Shown here piece after piece: positions 40,647 to 48,004 of a DNA stretch of 64,000 nucleotides; the first letter of the stretch is position 1, and each line of letters starts with the position of its first letter. Location: contig CAIQWT010000060.1 in the NCBI GenBank assembly GCA_903875605.1, positions 48,273-112,272 on the forward strand, given 5' to 3'. Source of the DNA: an uncultured Geobacteraceae bacterium. GTDB lineage: Bacteria > Desulfobacterota > Desulfuromonadia > Geobacterales > Pseudopelobacteraceae. Under the pieces are notes generated by a model. That model made no database searches. It saw only the letters and a program-made list of their open reading frames with translations, and had not been told where the DNA came from. A program made the translations under genes and the position numbers.

Positions 40647-41413
40647 GACTCATTGGACGCGCAATACAGCTTGTCAGTTTGTCGCTGATGGTTGCTGCCT
40701 GTGGTAGGAAAGGGGCTTTACTTTATCCAGATATGCTCGTTCCGGCTGCCCCGACAGTTATTGCTGCCCAGCAGAGTGGTTCCACTGTAAAACTTCAGTT
40801 TACCCTTCCGGACAAAGATCGAGCAGGTCGATCCCTGAAGGGCATCACAGGCGTAAAGATAAGCAGGCGTACGGCAGAAACGGATCCTAAAGGCGCCTGC
40901 AGGTCTTGTATGGCAGATTATCAACTGGTGAGTACTCAATACCTGGATCACCTTCCAGCAGCAACCCAGCGTTTCGGAAATCGCTTGATATTAATTGACA
41001 GTGATGTTGTGGCAGGCAATTACTATTCATACAATGTTGTGCCATTTACTGCGGATGGGGTAGATGGCGCATCAGCGACGTCTGTAGATGCTCATGTTTA
41101 TTCTCCGTTGTCAGCTCCAGTTCTGAAAGCGGAATCCAGTCCCGGGGAGATCGTGCTCCATATGGATATACAGCCCCCGGTAGTCGGTCGTTTGCTCGGC
41201 TTCAACCTGTATCGCACTTCAGGAGCTGGAGCCCGTCCATTTCAACCATTAAACAGAGAGCCGCTGAAAGGTAACGAGTTCGTGGACTCTGCTCTTAATC
41301 GTGGAGTAAGGTATCACTATTCAGCCAGGATTCTGGTCGCTCAACCGACAGGAGTCGTCTTGGAAAGTGCCGAGTCAAATGAGGTCGAGGGAATGCTGAA
41401 GGACGACGAATAA
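40643..41413 (+). CDS. Lipoprotein with LptM-like N-terminus and fibronectin-III-like domains
   Basis: A 256-residue predicted lipoprotein. The signal peptide ends SLSLMVAAC, with the acylated Cys followed by GRKGALLYP, which is close to the CGxKGPLYxP motif of the small LptM/YifL lipoproteins that associate with the lipopolysaccharide translocon. Unlike LptM it continues with about 220 residues containing two beta-sandwich-like stretches (PTVIAAQQSGSTVKLQFTLP, then APVLKAESSPGEIVLHMDIQ with a YHYSARI ending) resembling fibronectin type III. It is the last gene before a bidirectional terminator. In related genomes I recall a similar lipoprotein after argH, next to lysA, but no lysA is present here. 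Confidence 0.75.
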   Translation: MRLIGRAIQLVSLSLMVAACGRKGALLYPDMLVPAAPTVIAAQQSGSTVKLQFTLPDKDRAGRSLKGITGVKISRRTAETDPKGACRSCMADYQLVSTQYLDHLPAATQRFGNRLILIDSDVVAGNYYSYNVVPFTADGVDGASATSVDAHVYSPLSAPVLKAESSPGEIVLHMDIQPPVVGRLLGFNLYRTSGAGARPFQPLNREPLKGNEFVDSALNRGVRYHYSARILVAQPTGVVLESAESNEVEGMLKDDE

Positions 41414-41506
41414 TTCAAAGCCCAAACTTAAAGCGCTATGGTGCGGGTTTTCCTTAGCATGTCACGTAGGAAGGCCCTCATAACCACGATACCTGCCGTT
41501 TAATAG

Positions 41507-41540
41507 AAAAAGGGCATCCATTTGTATGGATGCCCTTTTT
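41507..41540. terminator. Bidirectional intrinsic terminator
   Basis: A perfect 15 bp stem (AAAAAGGGCATCCAT/ATGGATGCCCTTTTT) with a 4-base loop has A and T tails on both sides. It serves both the lipoprotein gene from the left and the atp operon from the right. Confidence 0.92.
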
Positions 41541-41569
41541 CTACGTACAATAACTGCTACGGTAAGAAA

Positions 41570-41842
41570 TTACTTACCCATTTCAGCCAATTTAAGAGCG
41601 ATATCTTTGTAAGGGTTAGCGAAAAGGATGATCAGGCAAACAACCAGTGCATAGATTGCAAGTGACTCGATCATGGCCAGACCGATCATCATAGTGGTCA
41701 GGATCTTCCCGGAAGCGCCGGGGTTACGGGAAACACCTTCTACAGCGCTTTTAACTGCGAGACCCTGGCCAATGCCGGTGCCTACAGTGCCCAGTGCCAT
41801 ACCAATACCTGCTGCCAGAACGCACATTGTGAAAAAGCTCAT
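41570..41842 (-). CDS. atpE: ATP synthase subunit c
   Basis: The 90-residue hairpin that forms the rotating Fo ring. The first helix carries GTGIGQG (Gln26), the polar loop is RNPGA, and the second helix carries the ion-carrying Glu59 in AMIESLAIYALVV. Gln26, Glu59, Ser60 and Tyr64 correspond to ligands in sodium-binding rings, but the position of the coordinating Thr is Leu61, so proton use is the more likely reading. It is the last gene of hemL-atpZ-atpI-atpB-atpE. The F1 genes and the b subunits are not in the window. Confidence 0.97.
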   Translation of the reverse strand: MSFFTMCVLAAGIGMALGTVGTGIGQGLAVKSAVEGVSRNPGASGKILTTMMIGLAMIESLAIYALVVCLIILFANPYKDIALKLAEMGK

Positions 41843-41902
41843 CTTTACTACCTCCGTATGGGTTTTGTCTCCTAAATAGTATAGGAGTAATTAAATTCTG
41901 TT

Positions 41903-42592
41903 TTAGTGTGCTTCTTCCAGTGAACCCTGGATATATATCATTGCCAGGAGCATGAAAACGAAAGCTTGTATAAATGATACAAGAACTCCCATCAGCATCA
42001 TTGGCAACGGTACAAGAAAAGGAGCCAGGCCGAAGAAAATCATAAGTACCAGTTCGTGGCCGTTCATGTTGCCAAACAAACGTAGAGTCAAGGAAACCGG
42101 GCGACTCAAGTGACCAATTACCTCAATAAAAAACATAACAGGAGCGAGCCACGCAATAGGACCGCAAAAATGTTTCAGATAGTGCAGTCCGTGATGCTTG
42201 ATACCGACGACATGGGTAGAGACAAAAACAATTATCGCACAAGCAGCGGTTGTGTTGATGTTTGCAGTCGGCGGGAAAAAGCCCGGAATCAGTCCGATGA
42301 GGTTTGATACCAGTACAAAAATGGCCAATGTTGCAATCAAGGGGAAAAAAGGACGCCCATGCTCACCCATTGTATCCACGATCATCGTCTCAATGCCGCC
42401 GATGACAGTTTCCATGAAATTCTGCATGCCGCTCGGAATAGACTTGAGGGCTGATGTTGCCAGAAGGGAAAGGACCAAAAGCAAAACAATGATAAGCCAT
42501 GTGTAGCTTATCGCGTCTGCACTTGCTTCAGGGATGTGGAGTGGTGCCAACAGCTTGCGGAAAAACTCAAGAAACAATAACGGGTGAACCAT
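41903..42592 (-). CDS. atpB: ATP synthase subunit a
   Basis: The 229-residue stator membrane subunit that forms the two half-channels for ions beside the c ring. It has about five to six membrane helices; the conserved arginine is in [17 protein letters not shown], and the final helix contains [18 protein letters not shown], with the Gln expected near the channel. The length fits Geobacter-type homologues. It starts four bases after atpI ends and lies 60 bases upstream of atpE. Confidence 0.97.
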   Translation of the reverse strand: MVHPLLFLEFFRKLLAPLHIPEASADAISYTWLIIVLLLVLSLLATSALKSIPSGMQNFMETVIGGIETMIVDTMGEHGRPFFPLIATLAIFVLVSNLIGLIPGFFPPTANINTTAACAIIVFVSTHVVGIKHHGLHYLKHFCGPIAWLAPVMFFIEVIGHLSRPVSLTLRLFGNMNGHELVLMIFFGLAPFLVPLPMMLMGVLVSFIQAFVFMLLAMIYIQGSLEEAH

Positions 42593-42596
42593 GGAG

Positions 42597-42977
42597 CTAA
42601 CCTCCTGCGCGCAGTGCGCTGTATAGTGAAAGTGTAACTATGTTTATTACAATAATCGAGAGTCCAATAAAAAGGCCAGCCAAAGAGAACCAACCGGACG
42701 TGATAATAAAATACAAAATAAAACCGGTTAGACTTAAACGGGCAATAAAACGGAACTGGGCGTACATTGGGGCATTAGCAGGTCGTTGGCTTAGGATGCT
42801 CTGGAGCACATTTCTAATCCAAAAGAAATTAACGATTGCAATCATCCCCCCGGCAAAAATACCCAGACCCACGTTCAGTGAGAACAGAATCCATCCAGCC
42901 AGAGTCAAAGTGATGAGCAGGCCAAGACTTCCCTTGATGATGACAGCAAAGAGGTTATCCTCGTTGATCGTTATCAT
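42597..42977 (-). CDS. atpI: ATP synthase subunit I-like membrane protein
   Basis: About 126 residues and four membrane helices (for example [20 protein letters not shown] and [20 protein letters not shown]). Proteins of this type are accessory factors in assembly of the c ring or in magnesium handling, and they are encoded next to atpB and atpE. The ORF track gives a start at 43016, deep in atpZ. I prefer the ATG at 42977 ([12 protein letters not shown]), which has gggaga upstream and overlaps atpZ by 23 bases; this remains uncertain. Confidence 0.8.
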   Translation of the reverse strand: MITINEDNLFAVIIKGSLGLLITLTLAGWILFSLNVGLGIFAGGMIAIVNFFWIRNVLQSILSQRPANAPMYAQFRFIARLSLTGFILYFIITSGWFSLAGLFIGLSIIVINIVTLSLYSALRAGG

Positions 42978-43197
42978 CACTTTTTCGGATCTCCCTACCG
43001 GCAATAACGTAGACATTCTTGAAACCGGCGGCTATCCCGATAAATAAAAAAATATAAAAGAACCATGGCTTTGTGCCAAGCCAGCGATCAAGAGTCAAGC
43101 CGAACCAGACACCAATAGCTATCGCCAGTACGACAGATATACCCATACTGGAAACCATGGCAAGGCTCTGGAAAAGCTGGCGATTATTAGTAGCCAT
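42955..43197 (-). CDS. atpZ: AtpZ/AtpI family protein
   Basis: An 80-residue protein with two membrane helices (LAMVSSMGISVVLAIAIGVW and FFYIFLFIGIAAGFKNVYVI) joined by a GLTLDRWLGTKPW loop. The pattern GxxxDxxxGTxPW is the AtpZ signature. AtpZ with AtpI has been linked to magnesium uptake or c-ring assembly in other bacteria. Together with the gene downstream it leads the Fo genes, a standard order. Confidence 0.92.
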   Translation of the reverse strand: MATNNRQLFQSLAMVSSMGISVVLAIAIGVWFGLTLDRWLGTKPWFFYIFLFIGIAAGFKNVYVIAGREIRKSDDNDQRG

Positions 43198-43282
43198 GAT
43201 TTAACGATTTTGAAAGAGGTTTAAAACCGATACTCGATACCACAGCTTCAGCCATTTTGTCAAACATAAATGAAGGCCTCGG

Positions 43283-44569
43283 TCACGCAATCATCTTGAA
43301 ACATTTGGCCGCTGCTTCTATCGTTTTATCAATATCAATAGAAGTGTGAGTGGCAGATACAAAGGCTGTTTCGAATTGAGAAGGTGCCAAATAGACCCCT
43401 TCGTCCAGCATACCGAGGAAGTACGAGGCAAAGGCCTTCGTATCGCATTGGGATGCAGAAGGCCAGTCATAGACTTCACTTTTGCTGAAAAAGGCACAAA
43501 ACATACTGCCGACGCGGGTTGAATAGATAGGATAACCGGCCTTCTTTGCAGCATTTGCGATGCCTTCCGCGACAGCCCGGCTCTTTTCTTCAAGAGTCTT
43601 ATAAAAACCAGGCTGTTTGAGAATATTTAAAGTGGCAATACCTGCCGACATTGCAAGCGGGTTTCCTGACAGGGTACCGGCCTGATAGACTCCGCCAGAT
43701 GGTGAAAGTTTTTCCATTATTTCGCGCTTGCCGCCAAAGGCGCCAACGGGAAGACCACCACCGATTATCTTGCCAAGGGTTGTCATATCAGGAGTTACTC
43801 CATACAGTTCCTGTGCTCCGCCGTAAGAGACACGAAAGCCGGACATGACCTCATCAAAAATCAGGATAATGCCTTCATTGGTACAGATATCCCGCAGGCC
43901 CTCAAGAAAACCCTCCCGTGGAGGTACCGTACCCATGTTGCCGGCAACCGGTTCAACAATAATGCAGGCAATGGCATCCTTGTTAGTCGAGATCAGTGCA
44001 CTGACAGATTCAAGGGAATTGAATTCAGCGGTGAGCGTGTGTTTTGCAAAGTCAGCGGGTACGCCGGGAGAGTCAGGTACTCCAAATGTTGCGGCTCCGG
44101 AACCGGCCTTGACCAGCAATGAATCAGAATGGCCATGGTAGCATCCGGAGAATTTGATTATTTTATCTCGCCCGGTGCAGCCGCGAGCCAGGCGGATTGC
44201 GCTCATGGTTGCTTCTGTGCCGGAGCTGACCATGCGTACCATTTCGATTGAAGGAACAGCATCAATTACAAGATTGGCGAGGACGGTTTCACGTTCAGTC
44301 GGCGCTCCGAAACTGGCACCGCTGGTCATCGTGTCCTGGACCGCTATTATGATATCAGGGTGGCAATGGCCGACAATCATCGGCCCCCACGAGCCTACAT
44401 AATCAATAAAGGTATTGCCATCCTCATCATAAATATGACTCCCAGATGCCTTTTTAATAAAAAGAGGATCAGCGCCGACCGACTTGAAGGCACGGACTGG
44501 ACTGTTGACGCCACCTGGAATAGCGGCCTTTGCCTGCTGAAAAAGTAAACTGGATCGCTCATGATTCAT
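43283..44569 (-). CDS. hemL: Glutamate-1-semialdehyde 2,1-aminomutase
   Basis: A PLP/PMP enzyme that isomerises glutamate-1-semialdehyde to 5-aminolevulinate, the tetrapyrrole precursor of the C5 pathway. The 428 residues show [63 protein letters not shown] and the cofactor lysine in [17 protein letters not shown]. The length is that of the family. It is the first gene of the minus-strand unit leading into atpZ-I-B-E, whose promoter faces the nuo promoter. With hemE elsewhere in the window this suggests the glutamyl-tRNA route to heme. Confidence 0.98.
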   Translation of the reverse strand: MNHERSSLLFQQAKAAIPGGVNSPVRAFKSVGADPLFIKKASGSHIYDEDGNTFIDYVGSWGPMIVGHCHPDIIIAVQDTMTSGASFGAPTERETVLANLVIDAVPSIEMVRMVSSGTEATMSAIRLARGCTGRDKIIKFSGCYHGHSDSLLVKAGSGAATFGVPDSPGVPADFAKHTLTAEFNSLESVSALISTNKDAIACIIVEPVAGNMGTVPPREGFLEGLRDICTNEGIILIFDEVMSGFRVSYGGAQELYGVTPDMTTLGKIIGGGLPVGAFGGKREIMEKLSPSGGVYQAGTLSGNPLAMSAGIATLNILKQPGFYKTLEEKSRAVAEGIANAAKKAGYPIYSTRVGSMFCAFFSKSEVYDWPSASQCDTKAFASYFLGMLDEGVYLAPSQFETAFVSATHTSIDIDKTIEAAAKCFKMIA

Positions 44570-44621
44570 AGGAAAACCTCGAGTGGATATTGTGAATTAA
44601 TTTGGTACAAGAGCGAAGCTA

Positions 44622-44649
44622 ATTATCATGAAGTATCGGGCTGTGTCAA
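44622..44649 (-). promoter_or_regulatory. Sigma-70 promoter for hemL-atp genes
   Basis: On the minus strand, a perfect TTGACA (44649-44644) is 16 bases from GATAAT (44627-44622), one mismatch from TATAAT. Transcription would start roughly 45 bases before hemL. Confidence 0.7.
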
Positions 44650-44725
44650 TGGTAAAGTGGTAATTTTGTTTGTAATTTGCTGATGTGCGTGTCCTTATCA
44701 GAATTTTAGTCTAGTAAAAAAACTA

Positions 44726-44754
44726 TTGACAAAGTATTCCAAGTATCCTATTAA
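44726..44754 (+). promoter_or_regulatory. Sigma-70 promoter for the nuo operon
   Basis: A perfect TTGACA (44726-44731) and TATTAA (44749-44754) lie 17 bases apart, giving a start near 44761 and a leader of about 40 bases before nuoA. Confidence 0.75.
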
Positions 44755-44764
44755 AGCAGCGTTT

Positions 44765-44777
44765 GTATACAGTATAC
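44765..44777 (+). promoter_or_regulatory. Palindrome at the start of the nuo transcript
   Basis: GTATACAGTATAC is a 6-1-6 inverted repeat (each half is also self-complementary) placed immediately after the predicted start site. This position suits a repressor operator. No regulator is known from the sequence. Confidence 0.45.
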
Positions 44778-44800
44778 CGTTCGCAGTAAGGAGGATTTTG

Positions 44801-45157
44801 ATGCTTGGTGCATACCTGCCAATACTACTTCTAGTTATCGTGGCAATAGGTTTCGGGCTTGTATCCCTTGTCATGTCGTCGCTGATCGGCCAGAAAAAAC
44901 CGTCCAAGGTCAAGCTGCAGCCTTACGAAAGTGGCTGCGATCCTGTCGGAACTGCGCGTGAACGTTATTCAATCAAGTTCTACCTGATTGCCATGATGTT
45001 TATTTTGTTCGATATTGAGGCAGTTTTTCTGTATCCATGGGCTATTCTCTACAAAAAACTCGGAGTATTCGGTTTAGTTGAGATGGGGCTTTTTATTGTC
45101 ATCCTGTTTGTGGGTTATATTTATGTCTGGAAAAAAGGAGCGCTGGAATGGGAGTAG
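44801..45157 (+). CDS. nuoA: NADH-quinone oxidoreductase subunit A
   Basis: A 118-residue membrane subunit of complex I located at the joint with the peripheral arm. Three helices are visible ([39 protein letters not shown] and [18 protein letters not shown]). The conserved loop [20 protein letters not shown] and the acidic [12 protein letters not shown] belong to the quinone-site region. I use the ATG at 44801 behind gtaaggaggatttt. It overlaps nuoB by ten bases and leads a complete nuoA-N operon. Confidence 0.97.
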   Translation: MLGAYLPILLLVIVAIGFGLVSLVMSSLIGQKKPSKVKLQPYESGCDPVGTARERYSIKFYLIAMMFILFDIEAVFLYPWAILYKKLGVFGLVEMGLFIVILFVGYIYVWKKGALEWE

Positions 45158-45663
45158 ACAATCCGCTTGGCGATAATGTTATCACCACGTCACTGGACCT
45201 TTTGGTTAACTGGTCCCGGAAGTCATCCATCTGGCCGATGACCTTTGGTCTGGCCTGCTGTGCAATTGAAATGATGGCTACCGGTGCATCGCACAATGAC
45301 CTTGACCGCTTCGGTATTATATTCCGTGCATCTCCTAGGCAATCCGATTGTATTATAATTGCCGGAACGGTTACCAAAAAAATGTTGCCGGTTATCAAAA
45401 CCGTTTATGAGCAGATGCCAGAGCCGAAATGGGTAATTGCAATGGGTGCATGTGCCTGCTCAGGTGGAATCTTCGATACCTATAGTGTCGTACAGGGGAT
45501 AGACGAGGCATTGCCTGTTGATGTCTATATCCCAGGTTGTCCACCACGACCAGAGGCACTTCTGTTTGGTCTCATGAAACTACAGGACAAAATCATGACG
45601 GAACGAAACTCGTTTGGTTCCGCTATTGGTCTTGGCGAGCGTTATATTCCGGAAACAGTCTGA
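45148..45663 (+). CDS. nuoB: NADH-quinone oxidoreductase subunit B
   Basis: The 171-residue peripheral subunit that holds the terminal cluster N2, which hands electrons to quinone. The four cluster cysteines are in GLACCAIEM (adjacent pair), GACACSGG and [12 protein letters not shown]. The family block [20 protein letters not shown] is intact. The start overlaps nuoA, giving tight translational coupling. No insertion or missing ligand was seen. Confidence 0.98.
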   Translation: MGVDNPLGDNVITTSLDLLVNWSRKSSIWPMTFGLACCAIEMMATGASHNDLDRFGIIFRASPRQSDCIIIAGTVTKKMLPVIKTVYEQMPEPKWVIAMGACACSGGIFDTYSVVQGIDEALPVDVYIPGCPPRPEALLFGLMKLQDKIMTERNSFGSAIGLGERYIPETV

Positions 45664-45715
45664 TATCAGTAAAATAGACTAAACGTACACAAATCCCACA
45701 AAAGGGTTGGATATC

Positions 45716-46204
45716 ATGGCAGAAAATAATCGTGCAGTATTAAAACTGAAGGAAACGTTCGCCGCTTCGATCATTGATGTAGTCGAATTCAGGGGAGAAG
45801 TTACTGTTACTGTAGCGAAGGATGCTATTATTGATGTTCTTTCGTTCCTTAAACTGTCACTTCAGTACAACCTGCTTACCGACCTTACTGCAGTTGATTA
45901 TTTGGGAAAGAAGGAAGAGCGCTTCATGATGGTATATTTGCTCTATTCTATCCCCAATAAGGATCGTTTACGCATTAAAACCGCGGTTACCGAATCAGAG
46001 TGCAAAATACCTACCGCCACAACAATATGGAAAACTGCTAACTGGCTGGAGCGTGAAGTTTTTGACCTGTTTGGTATCACGTTTGAAGGACATCCTGACC
46101 TTCGTCGTATACTTATGACCGATGACTGGGTAGGTCATCCACTCCGCAAAGACTATCCGTTGCAGGGACCTGACCGGGAGCCCTATAAAGGGCGTCTTTC
46201 TTAG
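45716..46204 (+). CDS. nuoC: NADH-quinone oxidoreductase subunit C
   Basis: A 162-residue hydrophilic subunit of the connecting module (30 kDa homologue). The signature WLEREVFDLFGITFEGHPDL and the end RRILMTDDWVGHPLRKDYPL are clear. It is separate from nuoD, unlike the fused NuoCD of Escherichia coli. The ATG at 45716 is preferred to the TTG at 45707, with aaaggg upstream. Confidence 0.97.
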   Translation: MAENNRAVLKLKETFAASIIDVVEFRGEVTVTVAKDAIIDVLSFLKLSLQYNLLTDLTAVDYLGKKEERFMMVYLLYSIPNKDRLRIKTAVTESECKIPTATTIWKTANWLEREVFDLFGITFEGHPDLRRILMTDDWVGHPLRKDYPLQGPDREPYKGRLS

Positions 46205-46251
46205 TTATTACTTAAAATCGTTCTGTAATTCGATCATAGAAGAGGCGATAC

Positions 46252-47424
46252 ATGGCAACTACCGAAACAATGACACTAAATATGGGACCTCAGCATCCAA
46301 GTACCCATGGGGTTCTGCGGCTCGTTCTTGAGCTTGACGGCGAGGTTGTCGTCAAGGTTACTCCTCATATCGGCTACCTGCACCGCGGTATAGAAAAACT
46401 GTCTGAATATCGTACCTATCACCAGATCCTGCCGCTGACAGACCGCCTTGATTATCTTGCTCCGATGAGCAACAATCTGGGCTACATTCTGGCAGTTGAA
46501 AAATTGATGGATGTAGAGGTGCCGGAGCGCGCTGAAACAATCAGAATTATCATGGCAGAATTAACTAGAATAGAATCACATCTTGTCTGGATAGCTTGCC
46601 ATGCCCTTGATATCGGTGCAATGACTGTTTTCATCTATGCATTCCGTGAGCGTGAAACCGTCATGGAGATATACGAGCTGATATCCGGTGCCCGTATGAC
46701 TTCCAACTTTTTCCGTGTTGGCGGCCTCTCACAAGATGTGCCTGATGAGTTTGTAAAAAAAGTCAGCGACTTTATCGATGTTATGCCAGGATACCTTGAT
46801 CAATATGAGGGACTTCTGACAACCAACCCGATCTGGCTGAAAAGAACTGTCGGTAACGGTGTAATATCGGCAGAAGATGCTATTGATATTGGTCTGACCG
46901 GTCCTGCACTGCGTGGGTCAGGTGTTGATTGGGATCTCCGTCGTGACAACCCTTACTGCGGTTATGAAAAATACCAGTTCAAAGTGCCTACAGGCGATAA
47001 ATGCGACACGTTTGATCGATATAAAGTCAGACTAGTCGAGATGCGTGAAGCCTGTAAAATTGTTCGTCAGGGTCTTGATAAGCTCAAGCCGGGTCCGGTG
47101 CTGGCAGATAGCCCGCAGGTCTGTTATCCACCAAAAGAGAGTGTTTACAATAGTATTGAAGGCCTGATTCACCACTTCAAGATCGCTTCTGAAGGCTTTG
47201 CAGCACCGGAAGGGGAGGTGTATCAGGGGGTCGAGGCACCTAAGGGCGAACTTGGATTCTATATTGTAAGCGACGGCGGTAACAAGCCGGAACGTCTGAG
47301 AATTCGTCCACCTTCTTTTGTTAATCTCCAGGCCATTGAGCAGATGAGTGTCGGTTCCATGATTGCCGACCTGGTTGCCGTAATAGGTACCTTGGACATC
47401 GTTCTTGGTGAAATAGATAGATAA
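46252..47424 (+). CDS. nuoD: NADH-quinone oxidoreductase subunit D
   Basis: The 390-residue subunit (49 kDa homologue) that forms the quinone pocket with NuoB and is related to hydrogenase large subunits. It contains GPQHPSTHGVLRLVLELDGE with the catalytic His, HIGYLHRGIEKL, GARMTSNFFRVGG and the C-terminal VLGEIDR. The hydrogenase nickel ligands are absent, as expected. Good ribosome site (gaggcgatac). Confidence 0.98.
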   Translation: MATTETMTLNMGPQHPSTHGVLRLVLELDGEVVVKVTPHIGYLHRGIEKLSEYRTYHQILPLTDRLDYLAPMSNNLGYILAVEKLMDVEVPERAETIRIIMAELTRIESHLVWIACHALDIGAMTVFIYAFRERETVMEIYELISGARMTSNFFRVGGLSQDVPDEFVKKVSDFIDVMPGYLDQYEGLLTTNPIWLKRTVGNGVISAEDAIDIGLTGPALRGSGVDWDLRRDNPYCGYEKYQFKVPTGDKCDTFDRYKVRLVEMREACKIVRQGLDKLKPGPVLADSPQVCYPPKESVYNSIEGLIHHFKIASEGFAAPEGEVYQGVEAPKGELGFYIVSDGGNKPERLRIRPPSFVNLQAIEQMSVGSMIADLVAVIGTLDIVLGEIDR

Positions 47425-47453
47425 CTCCGCACGATTCAAAGGAGATGGCGCGC

Positions 47454-47966
47454 ATGAGTGACGCGGTAGCGCAACAGACAGAAGAGCTGGAACCGGTGAT
47501 TGACCTTTCCATAGCCGACACAGTAATTGATAAATATATAGATATTCCGGGTAACCTTATGCCGGTACTTCAAGGCGTTCAGGATGAGTACGGATATATA
47601 CCACGTGTTGTCGCCGACCACATTGCAGAGCGGCTAAATGTATATCCAAGCCAGATATACGGTGTGCTTACATTTTATTCCCAGTTCCACCTCAAGCCCC
47701 GTGGCAAGTTTATTATCAGGGTCTGTGTCGGAACTGCCTGTCACGTACAGGGCGCAACCAGAATTGTTGACACATTCTTCGATAAATTACATATCGGCCA
47801 TGCTGAAACTTCTCCGGACCTACGGTATACATTTGAGAAGGTTGCCTGTCTTGGGGCTTGCGGGATGGCGCCTTTGGCAATGGTCAACGATTCAACCTAC
47901 GGCGCGATGACAGTTCAAAAAGTTGAAGAAATAGTAGCTGATTACAACCAGAGACCATTGAAGTAG
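47454..47966 (+). CDS. nuoE: NADH-quinone oxidoreductase subunit E
   Basis: A 170-residue thioredoxin-like subunit (24 kDa homologue) carrying cluster N1a. The four [2Fe-2S] cysteines are in RVCVGTACHVQGA and ACLGACGMAPLAMV. An N-terminal helical bundle (residues 20-80) includes GVQDEYGYIPRVVADHIAER. I prefer the ATG at 47454 because aaggag lies eight bases upstream; the ATG at 47445 is too close to it. With NuoF and NuoG it forms the electron-input module. Confidence 0.97.
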   Translation: MSDAVAQQTEELEPVIDLSIADTVIDKYIDIPGNLMPVLQGVQDEYGYIPRVVADHIAERLNVYPSQIYGVLTFYSQFHLKPRGKFIIRVCVGTACHVQGATRIVDTFFDKLHIGHAETSPDLRYTFEKVACLGACGMAPLAMVNDSTYGAMTVQKVEEIVADYNQRPLK

Positions 47967-48004
47967 CACGTAGCTCGAAACTATCCAGCAGGGGACATAG
48001 AGTC

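Noticed and set aside
45148-45157. nuoA-nuoB ten-base overlap considered as a frameshift
   Set aside because: Both proteins have standard ends and starts; overlap of this size is normal translational coupling.
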